A stretch of DNA of 64,000 nucleotides from Patulibacter sp. SYSU D01012 (GTDB lineage: Bacteria > Actinomycetota > Thermoleophilia > Solirubrobacterales > Solirubrobacteraceae), in NCBI RefSeq assembly GCF_017916475.1, contig NZ_JAFMTB010000003.1, positions 160,009 through 224,008 on the forward strand, written 5' to 3'. Position 1 is the first letter of the stretch, and every line of letters begins with the position of its first letter. This document shows positions 27,077-35,442 of the stretch, in pieces. Under the pieces are notes generated by a model. That model was given only the letters and a program-made list of their open reading frames with translations. It was not told where the DNA came from and did no database searches. The position numbers and the translations under genes are program-made.

Positions 27077-27918
27077 CGCGCGTCGGCGGGCCGCGGCGCG
27101 GCACGGCGGTCGTCACGGGCGCGGCGCACGGCCTGGGCGCCGCGATCGCCGCGCGGCTGGCGGCGCGCGGGCTCGACGTCGTCGTGGCGGACGTCGACCT
27201 GCCGGGCGCGCAGGCCACGGCCGCGCGCATCGGCGGGACGGCCCGCCGGCTGGACGTCGTCGACGCGGACGCGGTGCGCGCGCTCGTCCGCGAGCTGCCC
27301 GAGCTGGCCGTCTGGGTGAACAACGCCGGGATCCTCGTCACCGGCCCCGGGTGGGCGGCGGACGAGGCGACCCGACGGCGGCTGTTCGACGTCAACGTCC
27401 ACGGGCTGATCAACGGCACGACCGCGGCGCTCGAGGCGTTCCGTCCGCGCGGAGCGGGCCGCATCGTCAACGTGATCTCGCTCGCCGGGATCGTGCCGGC
27501 GCCGGACGAGACGCTCTACGGCGCCACGAAGCACGCGGCGCTGGCGTTCTCGGTCGGCACCCAGCTCGATCTCGTCGCCCGCGGCGAGCGCGGGGTGCGG
27601 ATCAGCTGCCTGTGCCCCGACGGCATCTGGACGCCGATGCTGTGGGACCGCGTGGACGATCCGTCCGCGTGGCCGTCGTGGTCCGGCGTGATGCTGCAGC
27701 CCGAGCAGGTCGCCGCCGCCGCCGAGGAGCTGCTCGACCGCCCGCGCACGGTCCGGGTGGTGCCGCGTCGGCGCGGGGTCGAGGCGCGGCTCTACGCCGC
27801 CATGCCCGACGTCGCGGCGCGGGGGCTGCCGCTGATCGTGCGGATGGCCCACCGCCGGCAGCGCGCGTGGCGGCGGGACCGCGCGGCCGGGCGGGGCCCG
27901 GACGGCCACAGTGCCTGA
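27073..27918 (+). CDS. Short-chain dehydrogenase/reductase
   Basis: A 281-residue SDR. The cofactor motif is VTGAAHGLGAAIAARLAARG (about 13-32) with an Asp (VVVADVD) after beta-2 that favours NAD(H). The other marks are VNNAG (about 79-83), the catalytic Ser in NVISLAG and YGATKHA (YxxxK, about 150-156). A C-terminal basic tail of about 35 residues (RMAHRRQRAWRRDRAAG) is longer than in most SDRs. The GTG overlaps the preceding stop as GTGA. It probably oxidises or reduces a hydroxyl or keto group of the substrate shared with the monooxygenase. Confidence 0.92.
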   Translation: MTRVGGPRRGTAVVTGAAHGLGAAIAARLAARGLDVVVADVDLPGAQATAARIGGTARRLDVVDADAVRALVRELPELAVWVNNAGILVTGPGWAADEATRRRLFDVNVHGLINGTTAALEAFRPRGAGRIVNVISLAGIVPAPDETLYGATKHAALAFSVGTQLDLVARGERGVRISCLCPDGIWTPMLWDRVDDPSAWPSWSGVMLQPEQVAAAAEELLDRPRTVRVVPRRRGVEARLYAAMPDVAARGLPLIVRMAHRRQRAWRRDRAAGRGPDGHSA

Positions 27919-28897
27919 CGGGGCGGCGCCGTCGCGCGTCCTGGTGACCGGCGCGCTGGGCTTCATCGGTCGCGCGGTGACCGACGCGCTGCGTGCCCGC
28001 GGCGCGCAGGTCGTGGGCGTCGACCGGGTCGCCGACCCCGCGCGCGGCGTCGTGGCGGGCGACACGACGGCCCCCGCGGGCTGGCGCCGCCACGCGGTCG
28101 GCTGCGACGTGCTGATCCACACCGCCGCGGTCGTCTCGAACGCGGTGGACGCCGACGGCCAGTGGCGCGTGAACGTCCTGGGCACCCGGCGCGTCGTCGA
28201 GGCCGCGCGCGACGCCGGCGTGCGGCGGCTGGTGCACCTCTCCTCCGTGCGGGCGTTCGGCGACCGCGGCTTCCCCGACGGCGTGACCGAGGACCACCCG
28301 GTGCGGCCGGACGGCAACCCGTACGTCGACACGAAGATCGCGAGCGAGCAGGTGGTGCTCCAGGCGCACGCGGCCGGCGAGGCCGAGGCGGTCGTGGTGC
28401 GGCCCGGCGACGTCTACGGCCCCGGGTCGCGCCCGTGGGTGCTGCTGCCGCTGCAGGCGATCCGGGCGCGGCAGTTCGTGCTGCCGGCGTGGGGGCGGGG
28501 GGTCTTCAGCCCGGTCTACGTCGACGACCTCGTCGCGGGGCTGGTGCTCGCCGCGGCGCACCCCGCGGCGGCCGGCGGCGTCTTCACCCTCGCGGGTCCG
28601 CGCGGCGTCGCCTGCCGCGAGTACTTCGGGCACCTGTACCGGCTGCTCGGCCGCCGCGGGCCGCTCGGGGTGCCGACGCCCGTCGGCGTGGCGCTGGCTG
28701 GCGCGGCCGACGCGGTCAACCGCGCGCGGGGCCGGCGGAGCGAGGTCAACGCGATCTCGATGCGCTACCTGGCCCGCACCGGCACGTACTCCATCGCCCG
28801 GGCCCGCGCGACGCTCGGGTACGCGCCGGCGGTCGACCTGGACGAAGGCATGGCCCGGACGGCGGCGTGGCTGCGCGCCGCCGGGCACCTGGACTGA
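27911..28897 (+). CDS. NAD-dependent epimerase/dehydratase, 3-beta-HSD-like
   Basis: A 328-residue extended-SDR protein. The cofactor motif is VLVTGALGFIGRAVTDAL (about 8-25) and the catalytic pair YVDTK (YxxxK) is at about 138-142, with Ser in LSSVRAFGD upstream. Features such as RPGDVYGPGSRPWVLLPL and FSPVYVDDLV are those of sugar epimerases and 3-beta-hydroxysteroid dehydrogenase relatives. It overlaps the SDR gene by 8 bp and closes the operon. Its partners suggest a lipid or isoprenoid alcohol as substrate more than a nucleotide sugar. Confidence 0.88.
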   Translation: MPDGAAPSRVLVTGALGFIGRAVTDALRARGAQVVGVDRVADPARGVVAGDTTAPAGWRRHAVGCDVLIHTAAVVSNAVDADGQWRVNVLGTRRVVEAARDAGVRRLVHLSSVRAFGDRGFPDGVTEDHPVRPDGNPYVDTKIASEQVVLQAHAAGEAEAVVVRPGDVYGPGSRPWVLLPLQAIRARQFVLPAWGRGVFSPVYVDDLVAGLVLAAAHPAAAGGVFTLAGPRGVACREYFGHLYRLLGRRGPLGVPTPVGVALAGAADAVNRARGRRSEVNAISMRYLARTGTYSIARARATLGYAPAVDLDEGMARTAAWLRAAGHLD

Positions 28898-28975
28898 GCG
28901 GGCGACCCCGGACCGCGACCGCGTCCGCCGCGCGACGCGTCGCCGTGCGCGACGCCCCGTCGCGCCGGCGCCCCC

Positions 28976-30196
28976 TCAGCGCCCTGCCGGCTCGCCGGCG
29001 GCGTCCGGCCGCCGCGCGAACGCCAGCCACGAGGCCAGCCCCACGAGCGCGACGCCGGCGCCGAGCGCGCAGGCCGCGCCCCAGCCGCCGGCCGCGTAGA
29101 CCGCCGAGGCCGCGGACGATCCCGCGACGCCGCCCAGGAAGTAGGCCACCATGTACGCCGTCGTGACGCGGCTGCGGGCCTCGGGGCGCAGCGCGTAGAT
29201 CGTGCTCTGGTTGACGATCTGGGTGCCCTGGACGGCGAAGTCCAGGACGACGATCCCGACGAGCAGCGCGGCGAGCGACGTGCCGCCGAGCGCGAGCAGG
29301 CCCCACGAGACGGGCAGCGCGGCCAGGGCGATCGTCTGCGCCAGGCGCCCGTGGCCCGCGTCGGCCAGGCGGCCCGCGACCGGGGCCATCGCCGCGCCGG
29401 CCAGCCCCGCCAGGCCGAACAGGCCGATCACGCCGTCGCCGTACCCGTAGTGCTCGCCGGCGAGCAGGAACGCCACCGCCGTCCACAGGATGCTGAAGCC
29501 GCCCATTGACAGCGCGCCGAGCCACATCCGCTGGCGCAGCACCGGCTCCGCGCGCACGAGCTCCAGGACGGAGCGCAGGATCCCGCCGTACGAGCCGCCG
29601 GCCGTCGGCGGCGCCTCGGGCAGCCGGCGGCGCAGGACGGCCGCGAGCACCAGCATCACCCCGGCGGCGACGGCGAAGACCAGGCGCCAGCCGCCGACCT
29701 CGGCCAGCAGGCCGCTCAGCGTGCGCGCCAGCAGGATGCCGATGAGCAGGCCGCTCATCACCGTGCCGACGATCCGCCCCCGCTCGTGCGGCGCGGCCAT
29801 CGCGGAGGCCATCGGCACGACGACCTGGGCGGCGACGGAGCACACCCCGGCCAGCAGCAGCCCCGCCGCCAGGACGGCGAACGCCGGAGCAGCGGCGCTG
29901 ACGGCCTGCGCGAGCGCGGCGAGCAGCAGCAGCGTGACGATCAGGCGGCGCCGCTCGACGAGGTCGCCGAGCGGGACGAGCAGCGCCAGGCCGGCGCAGT
30001 AGCCGACCTGGCTGGCGGTGACGAGCAGGCCGGCCGTGCCGGTGCCGACGCCGAGCGCCGCCGCGACGGTGTCCAGCAGCGGCTGGACGTAGTAGATGTT
30101 TGCGACCGCCGTGCCGCAGGTGATCGCCAGCAGCAGCACCAGGCGGCGGTCCATCGGGGCGTCGGCCGGGGGTGCTGGTGCGGCGGGCGGGGGCAT
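28976..30196 (-). CDS. MFS transporter (drug/sugar efflux type)
   Basis: A 406-residue major facilitator with 12 hydrophobic segments. The motif-A-like loop between helices 2 and 3 reads PLGDLVERRRLIV (about 80-92) and its counterpart in the second half is GRLADAGHGRLAQ. Helix 1 is VLLLAITCGTAVANIYYVQP, with an N-terminal Pro/Ala-rich tail of 14 residues before an alternative start MDRR at 30154. Relatives are proton antiporters exporting sugars or drugs; the substrate is unknown. It is convergent with the oxidoreductase operon and divergent from the isochorismatase-like gene. Confidence 0.9.
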   Translation of the reverse strand: MPPPAAPAPPADAPMDRRLVLLLAITCGTAVANIYYVQPLLDTVAAALGVGTGTAGLLVTASQVGYCAGLALLVPLGDLVERRRLIVTLLLLAALAQAVSAAAPAFAVLAAGLLLAGVCSVAAQVVVPMASAMAAPHERGRIVGTVMSGLLIGILLARTLSGLLAEVGGWRLVFAVAAGVMLVLAAVLRRRLPEAPPTAGGSYGGILRSVLELVRAEPVLRQRMWLGALSMGGFSILWTAVAFLLAGEHYGYGDGVIGLFGLAGLAGAAMAPVAGRLADAGHGRLAQTIALAALPVSWGLLALGGTSLAALLVGIVVLDFAVQGTQIVNQSTIYALRPEARSRVTTAYMVAYFLGGVAGSSAASAVYAAGGWGAACALGAGVALVGLASWLAFARRPDAAGEPAGR

Positions 30197-30310
30197 CCCC
30201 GTAATGGTTGCAGCGTGCACCATCCGGGCCGCGCCCGGGGGCGGCGCCGCCGCGGACGCCGTCGCGCGCACGGCGTTACGCGCGGCCCCGGCGGGGGCAC
30301 CGGGGGCGGC

Positions 30311-30907
30311 ATGGCTCCCCAGTCCGACGACGACCCCCGGATGCCGATCGGCCGCGGCGACCGCACCGCGCTGCTCGTCATCGACATGATCAACTCGTAC
30401 GACCACCCGGACGGCGAGCCGCTGCGCAGGAGCGCCGAGACCGTCGTGCCCGTGATCGCCGACCTGCTGGAGCGCGCGCGGGCCGAGGGCGTCCAGGTCG
30501 TGCACGTCAACGACAACCACGGCATGTGGGGCTCGCGCCGCGACGAGCTGATCGCCGAGGCGCGGAGCGGCGGGCACGACGAGCTCCTCGACCCGATCCT
30601 GCCCGCCGAGGACGCGCCGTTCGTCTTCAAGGCGCGCCACTCGATCTTCTACGGGTCCCCGCTCGAGTACTTCCTGGAGACGAACGGGATCGGCCGCCTG
30701 ATCATGGTCGGACAGGTCACGGAGCAGTGCATCCTCTACTCCGCGCTCGACGCCTACATCCGGCACTTCCAGGTCGTCGTGCCCCGGGACGCCGTGGCCC
30801 ACATCGACCCCGAGCTGGCGGCGGCGTCGCTGCGCATGATGGAGGCCAACATGCGCGCCGAGGTGCAGGACGCCGCCGACGTGCGGCTGGACACCGGCGG
30901 CGACTGA
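30311..30907 (+). CDS. Isochorismatase-like cysteine hydrolase
   Basis: A 198-residue isochorismatase-superfamily hydrolase. The catalytic triad is visible: Asp in ALLVIDMINSYDH (about residue 24), Lys in FKARHSIFYGSPL (about 111) and the nucleophilic Cys in VGQVTEQCILYSALD (about 143). Relatives hydrolyse small amides such as nicotinamide, N-carbamoylsarcosine, biuret or ureidoacrylate; true isochorismatases lack the Cys. The ATG at 30311 follows GGGGGCGGC. The substrate is unknown. It lies between two transporter genes but is separate from both transcripts. Confidence 0.9.
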   Translation: MAPQSDDDPRMPIGRGDRTALLVIDMINSYDHPDGEPLRRSAETVVPVIADLLERARAEGVQVVHVNDNHGMWGSRRDELIAEARSGGHDELLDPILPAEDAPFVFKARHSIFYGSPLEYFLETNGIGRLIMVGQVTEQCILYSALDAYIRHFQVVVPRDAVAHIDPELAAASLRMMEANMRAEVQDAADVRLDTGGD

Positions 30908-31022
30908 GGCGGGACGGCGGAGGGGCGTCCACCGCGCCGTCCGTGCTGCTCCGCCGCCGCCGGTCGGCCCGCCCGCCGTCGCCCCGCCCGCCGGCGCTCG
31001 GCCGGCCCGCCGCCGCCCCGGC

Positions 31023-32507
31023 CTACGCCGCCGGCCGGTCCGGCGCGGCGCCCCGCCGCGGCAGGAACGCGCCGAGCGCTAGGCCGCAGAAGGGCACGGC
31101 GGCGAGCACGACGCTCAGCAGGGTGCTGCCGCCCGTCACCAGCGTGAACTTCGACAGCACGAGCCACATGCTCAGCACGAGCGCCAGGCACGCGACGACG
31201 GGCGCCACCCGGCACGCCCACCAGCGGCCCGCGACGGCGTCCCGGCGCCGCGCGAAGAACGCGACCACGGCGACGGACGTCGTCAGCATCAGCAGCACCA
31301 TCCCGACCGTCGCCACCCCGGCCATCGAGCCGAAGACGCCCACGAGCGGGTCGATCCCCAGGACGGCGAGCACCAGGACGATCGTGGCGGCCGTGGCGGT
31401 CTGCACGAGCGACGAGCGCGACGGCGACGCGTGCCGCCCGTGGACCGTGGCGAGCCGACGGGGCATCAGGCCCTTGCGCGCCAGCACGAACTGGTAGCGG
31501 GCGATGACGTTGTGGAACGACAGGACGCACGCGAACAGGCTCGTGATCAGCAGGACGTTGACCGCGTCGCGGCCGACCCGGCCGAGCTTGTCGTCCGTCG
31601 TGTCGAGCAGCATGTTGCCCCCGCCGTCGAGCGTCCGCTGGGCGACGCGGGCGACCTGGTCGGGCCCGAGGGCGACGACGAACGCCCAGCAGGTGAGCGC
31701 GTAGAAGCCGCCGATGATCAGCACCGCGGCGTACGTCGCCCGGGGGACGGTGCGCTGCGGGTCGCGCGCCTCGTCGCGGAAGACGGCGGTGGCCTCGAAG
31801 CCGATGAAGCCGGTCAGGGCGAAGAGCATCGCCACGCCGAGCGAGCCGTCGGTGAACGTCCCGGGGGCGAACGACGTGGCGGTCAGGCCGGCGGGGCCGG
31901 GGTCGGCGACGATGACGACGTCGAGCAGCACGACGATGCCGATCTCGAGCGCCAGCGCGACGCCGAGCACCTTGGCGCTCAGGTCGATGTGCCGGTAGCC
32001 GAGCACGGCGACGATCGCCAGGACGACGAACGCGTAGACCGGCCACGGCACGTCCGGGCCGCCGTAGAAGCCGACGGTGTCGTCGATCGCCCAGCCGACG
32101 TAGCCGTAGATCCCGACCTGGATGGCCGTGTACGCGATGAGGGCCACCGCCGCGGCGCCCCGCCCGGCGCGCTCGCCCAGGCCGAGGGTGACGTACGAGA
32201 AGAACGCCCCGGCCTCGCGGACGTAGGGCGTCATCGTGACGAAGCCGACGCTGAAGACGCCGAGGACGGCCGCCGCCAGGACGAAGCCCATCGGCGCGCC
32301 CGCGCCGTTGCCCAGGCCCATCGCGAGCGGCATGTTCCCGCCGATGACGGTCAGCGGCGCCGCGGCGGCGACGACCATGAAGACGATGGCGACGGGCCCC
32401 AGCCGGCCCTGCAGCCGGGCGGCGTCCCGGCCCGGCTCGTCGGTCGCGCCGCTCGGCGCGACCGGGACGGCCGCGGCGGACGCGGCGGGGACGGCGGACT
32501 CAGGCAT
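31023..32507 (-). CDS. APC-family amino acid permease
   Basis: A 494-residue amino acid/polyamine transporter with about 12 helices. Near the N-terminus is GPVAIVFMVVAAAAPLTVIG (about 36-55), which in this family contains the unwound helix 1 that binds the amino group; FALTGFIGFEATAVFRDEAR (about 229-248) is the helix 6 region. It overlaps the DmpA-type peptidase gene by 8 bp, and the peptidase is upstream in the same transcript. That suggests amino acids or amides are moved in relation to peptidase products. The pair is probably controlled by the divergent TetR at 33720. Confidence 0.92.
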   Translation of the reverse strand: MPESAVPAASAAAVPVAPSGATDEPGRDAARLQGRLGPVAIVFMVVAAAAPLTVIGGNMPLAMGLGNGAGAPMGFVLAAAVLGVFSVGFVTMTPYVREAGAFFSYVTLGLGERAGRGAAAVALIAYTAIQVGIYGYVGWAIDDTVGFYGGPDVPWPVYAFVVLAIVAVLGYRHIDLSAKVLGVALALEIGIVVLLDVVIVADPGPAGLTATSFAPGTFTDGSLGVAMLFALTGFIGFEATAVFRDEARDPQRTVPRATYAAVLIIGGFYALTCWAFVVALGPDQVARVAQRTLDGGGNMLLDTTDDKLGRVGRDAVNVLLITSLFACVLSFHNVIARYQFVLARKGLMPRRLATVHGRHASPSRSSLVQTATAATIVLVLAVLGIDPLVGVFGSMAGVATVGMVLLMLTTSVAVVAFFARRRDAVAGRWWACRVAPVVACLALVLSMWLVLSKFTLVTGGSTLLSVVLAAVPFCGLALGAFLPRRGAAPDRPAA

Positions 32508-33633
32508 GGTGCTCCCTCTCGGAGGTGGGACGCACGGCCCGGAGCAGCCGCGCGTGGTCGAGGGCGTGCGCGGTCACGCCGGCGCGCCCGGTCATGGTCT
32601 CGGCGGCGACGAGCGCGTTGACGATCGCCTCCTCGCCCGCGTCGACGACGAGGTCGAACAGCGCCGTCATCAGCTGGGGCGCCACCATCCGCACGGGCAG
32701 CTCGGGCCGCGGCGTCGCCGGGTCCTCGTCCCAGCCGTACGGCGGCAGGCCGCGGTTGCCGGTGGAGAACGCCAGCATCAGGTCGCCGCTGTACTGCTCG
32801 CCGGTGCCGCCGACCCGCGCGACGGCGAGGGCGGCGCGCTGGGCCAGGCGCGTGCACTGGTGCGGCAGCAGCGGCGCGTCGGTCGCCACGATCGCGATGA
32901 TCGACCCCGAGCCCTCCTCGTAGCCGGCCGGGGCGGCGGGGACGGGGACCGCGGTCGCCGGGATCGCCGCGCCGACGGGGACGCCGGAGATCTGCAGCCG
33001 CTCCCGGCGGCCGTGGTTGGCCTGCACGAGCACCCCGACGGTGTAGGCGCCCCCGGCGACGGGCAGCACGCGCGACGACGTGCCGATCCCGCCCTTGAAG
33101 CCGTGGCAGATCATGCCGGTGCCGCCGCCGACGTTGCCCTCGGCCACCGGCCCGCCCGCGGCCGCGGCGAGCGCCTGGCGCACGTGGTGGGCCTGCACGT
33201 GGTGGCCGTTGATGTCGTTCAGCAGGCCGTCGTAGGTCTCGGCGACGACCGGCAGCGACCACCACGGTCCCTCGCCGCGCCGGCGCACCTGCTCGCGGAC
33301 GAGCTCGTCGCGGACGACGCCCACGCTGTGCGTGTTCGTCAGGCCGATGGCCGACGTCAGCTCGCCCGCCTCCCGCACCCACTCCAGGCCGGTCATCTCG
33401 CCGCTGCCGTTCAGGCGGTGCGCGCCGGCGAAGACCGGCGACGTCCAGATGTCGTCGTGGGGGACGACCACGGTGACGCCCGTGTGGACGCCGGCGTCCT
33501 GGTCCTCGAGCGTGGCGTGCCCGACGCGCACGCCGGGCACGTCGGTGATCGCGTTCGCGGGACCGGGGGCGTGGCCGCCGACGGCGAGACCCAGGTCGCG
33601 GGCCCGCACCGGGCCGTCCGACGTTCTTTTCAT
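32500..33633 (-). CDS. P1 family peptidase (DmpA type), second paralogue
   Basis: A 377-residue DmpA-family Ntn-hydrolase, similar to the protein at 8935. The nucleophile region EGSGSIIAIVATDAPLLPHQ puts the self-cleavage Ser at about residue 244. Other family blocks are ITDVPGVRVGHATL, LNGSGEMTGLEWV, NDINGHHV and GGGTGMICHGFKGG. It lacks the N-terminal extension of the first paralogue. ATG 33633 is chosen because homology begins within 15 residues; a perfect inverted repeat (33624-33646) covers this start. It is co-transcribed with the APC permease and divergent from a TetR gene. The substrate is a small peptide or amide, unknown. Confidence 0.93.
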   Translation of the reverse strand: MKRTSDGPVRARDLGLAVGGHAPGPANAITDVPGVRVGHATLEDQDAGVHTGVTVVVPHDDIWTSPVFAGAHRLNGSGEMTGLEWVREAGELTSAIGLTNTHSVGVVRDELVREQVRRRGEGPWWSLPVVAETYDGLLNDINGHHVQAHHVRQALAAAAGGPVAEGNVGGGTGMICHGFKGGIGTSSRVLPVAGGAYTVGVLVQANHGRRERLQISGVPVGAAIPATAVPVPAAPAGYEEGSGSIIAIVATDAPLLPHQCTRLAQRAALAVARVGGTGEQYSGDLMLAFSTGNRGLPPYGWDEDPATPRPELPVRMVAPQLMTALFDLVVDAGEEAIVNALVAAETMTGRAGVTAHALDHARLLRAVRPTSEREHHA

Positions 33634-33646
33634 TGTGTGAAAAGAA
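33624..33646. promoter_or_regulatory. Perfect inverted repeat over the second DmpA start, probable TetR operator
   Basis: TTCTTTTCA (33624-33632), five bases, TGAAAAGAA (33638-33646): a perfect 9-bp inverted repeat, very AT-rich against its surroundings. It spans the start codon of the peptidase gene and lies 74 bp before the TetR start. Its position between divergent genes makes it the likely binding site of that TetR. Confidence 0.72.
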
Positions 33647-33719
33647 TCACACGCGGCGCCCGCGCGCAAGTCGTCGGTAGGCTCGGCGGCCCGTCGAGCA
33701 CGATCCGCGGGAGCGCCCG

Positions 33720-34331
33720 GTGGCCCGACCCAGCCGACGAGCAGAACGGCGAGAAGACATCCTCGGGGCCGCGATCGCCCTGCTCGAGCGCCACGACGTG
33801 GCGGCGCTGCGCATGGGCGACGTCGCCGCCGAGCTGGGCCTGACGGCGAACGCCGTCCGGTACTACTTCAAGGACGTGGAGGCGCTCGTCACCGAGCTGG
33901 CGCTGCGCTCCGACGTGCGCTTCCGCGACGAGCGCCTGGCCCTCGTCGCGGCGATCGACGACCCGGCCGAGCAGCTCGCCCGGGTGATCGAGGCCGGGCT
34001 GCCGCTCGGGCCCGAGGACGCCGAGTGGCGCGCGATCTGGCGGGCCGTCCTGGCGGCCGGCTTCGAGCTGGACCGGCACGCCGCCGTCGGCGGCATCTAC
34101 CACCGGCAGGTCGCGGTCTACGCGCAGGTCGTGGCGGGCGGGGCGGACGCGGGTGCCTTCGCGCTCGCGGCCCCGGCGGTCGACGTGGCGATGACGCTGA
34201 TGTCGATGGAGGACTACCTGGGCTACCGGATCGTCGCCCGCGACCCGCTCGTCGACCGCGGCACCGCCCTGCGGCTGATGCGCGGGTACGCCGAGCAGGC
34301 GACGGGCGCGACGCTGCCGCCCGCCGCCTGA
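33720..34331 (+). CDS. TetR-family transcriptional regulator
   Basis: A 203-residue TetR regulator. The DNA-binding domain covers about 8-55: RRAERREDILGAAIALLERH, then MGDVAAELGLTANAVRYYFK with the recognition helix and the usual YYFKD. The C-terminal domain (YHRQVAVYAQVV, MTLMSMEDYLGYR) resembles the BetI-like subgroup. GTG 33720 is supported by GGGAG 8 nt upstream. It is divergent from the peptidase-permease operon and probably represses it through the inverted repeat at 33624-33646. The effector may be the peptide or amide substrate. Confidence 0.92.
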   Translation: MARPSRRAERREDILGAAIALLERHDVAALRMGDVAAELGLTANAVRYYFKDVEALVTELALRSDVRFRDERLALVAAIDDPAEQLARVIEAGLPLGPEDAEWRAIWRAVLAAGFELDRHAAVGGIYHRQVAVYAQVVAGGADAGAFALAAPAVDVAMTLMSMEDYLGYRIVARDPLVDRGTALRLMRGYAEQATGATLPPAA

Positions 34332-34351
34332 CCCGGCGGCGCGGGCCGGCC

Positions 34352-35338
34352 TCAGCGCGTCGGCACGCCGAGGGCGCGGAAGCCCGCGTTCAGCAGGGCC
34401 TCGGCCTGGCGCCCGATGTCCGGCGTGTGCAGCAGCACGACGACCAGGCGGCGTCCGCCGCGCTGCGCCGCGCCGACGAACGTGCGCCCGGCGGCGTCCG
34501 TGTAGCCGGTCTTCAGGCCGAGCGTCCCCGGGTAGCGGTCGCGCAGCAGTGGGTTGTGGTTGTGCAGGTACAGGCGGCCGCCCTTGATCGGGAAGGGCCG
34601 CACGGCGTCCGTCGTGCGCACGATCCTCGCCAGCCGCGGGCGGTCGAGCACCGCGCGGGCCAGGACGGCCAGGTCGGTCGCGCAGGAGCGGTTCTGCGCC
34701 TGGCGCTGGAAGCGGACCTCCTCGAACCCGCTGGGCGAGCCGAAGCGGGTGCACGTCAGCCCGAGCGCGCGCGCCTGGGCGTTCATGAGCGCGACGAAGT
34801 CGTCCACGTCGCCGGCCACGTGCTCGGCGAGGGCGATCGCCGCGTCGTTGCCCGACGGCAGCATCAGGCCGTAGAGCATCGTCTCGAGCTGCACCTTCTT
34901 GTACAGGGGCAGCAGGCCCACGCGCGAGCCCTGCGCCGCCACGGCCTTCCGGCTGATCCGCACCCGCTCGGTCGGCCGCGCCTGCGCGGCGACGATCAGG
35001 CCGGTCATCAGCTTCGTGACGCTGGCGATCGGCAGGTCGCGCGTCGCCGCGTGGGACCACAGGATCTCGCCGGTGTCCAGGTCGGCCACCAGGCCGGCGC
35101 GGGGCAGCTTCTTCAGCGGGGTGCGCATCGGCGGCGCGCCCGCGGCGCGCGGGCGCAGCTGCAGCGGCACCGCGAGCGGCGCGACCGCCTCGGGGCCGTT
35201 GAGCGCCTGCAGCGGCGTCCGCTGGGCGGCGGGGGCGTCGCCGCCCGCCGCGGCCGGGCCGCCCACGGCGATCCCGCCGCAGCCGGTCGTGATCGTGGCG
35301 AGGAGCGCCGCGACCGCGAGGAGGACCACACGCTTCAC
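34352..35338 (-). CDS. D-alanyl-D-alanine carboxypeptidase (PBP5-like), lipoprotein
   Basis: A 328-residue class A serine peptidase acting on peptidoglycan stem peptides outside the membrane. The N-terminus MKRVVLLAVAALLATITTGC is a signal sequence ending in a possible lipobox, so it may be lipid-anchored rather than held by a C-terminal helix. Active-site motifs are all present: ASVTKLMTG (SxxK, about 117-125), LPSGNDAAIAL (SxN, about 168-178) and GLKTGYTDAAGR (KTG, about 284-295). The protein ends soon after the penicillin-binding domain and lacks the PBP5 C-terminal beta domain. The GTG start has a CATCCT hexamer 8 bases upstream. Confidence 0.93.
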   Translation of the reverse strand: MKRVVLLAVAALLATITTGCGGIAVGGPAAAGGDAPAAQRTPLQALNGPEAVAPLAVPLQLRPRAAGAPPMRTPLKKLPRAGLVADLDTGEILWSHAATRDLPIASVTKLMTGLIVAAQARPTERVRISRKAVAAQGSRVGLLPLYKKVQLETMLYGLMLPSGNDAAIALAEHVAGDVDDFVALMNAQARALGLTCTRFGSPSGFEEVRFQRQAQNRSCATDLAVLARAVLDRPRLARIVRTTDAVRPFPIKGGRLYLHNHNPLLRDRYPGTLGLKTGYTDAAGRTFVGAAQRGGRRLVVVLLHTPDIGRQAEALLNAGFRALGVPTR

Positions 35339-35391
35339 GGGGCCACAGGATGCCGGATCCCGCCGCGGGCGGGGGCACCTGCAGCCGCGCG

Positions 35392-35434
35392 CCCGGGGGA
35401 CCGCCGACCCGAAGCGGATCCGGCGGCCCCCGGG
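35392..35434. terminator. Hairpin after the chemoreceptor gene
   Basis: CCCGGGGG (35392-35399) and CCGCCG (35401-35406) pair with CGGCGG (35421-35426) and CCCCCGGG (35427-35434), leaving one bulged A and a 14-nt loop. It lies 8 bp past the stop of the minus-strand chemoreceptor gene. Confidence 0.55.
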
Positions 35435-35442
35435 GGCGGCTC

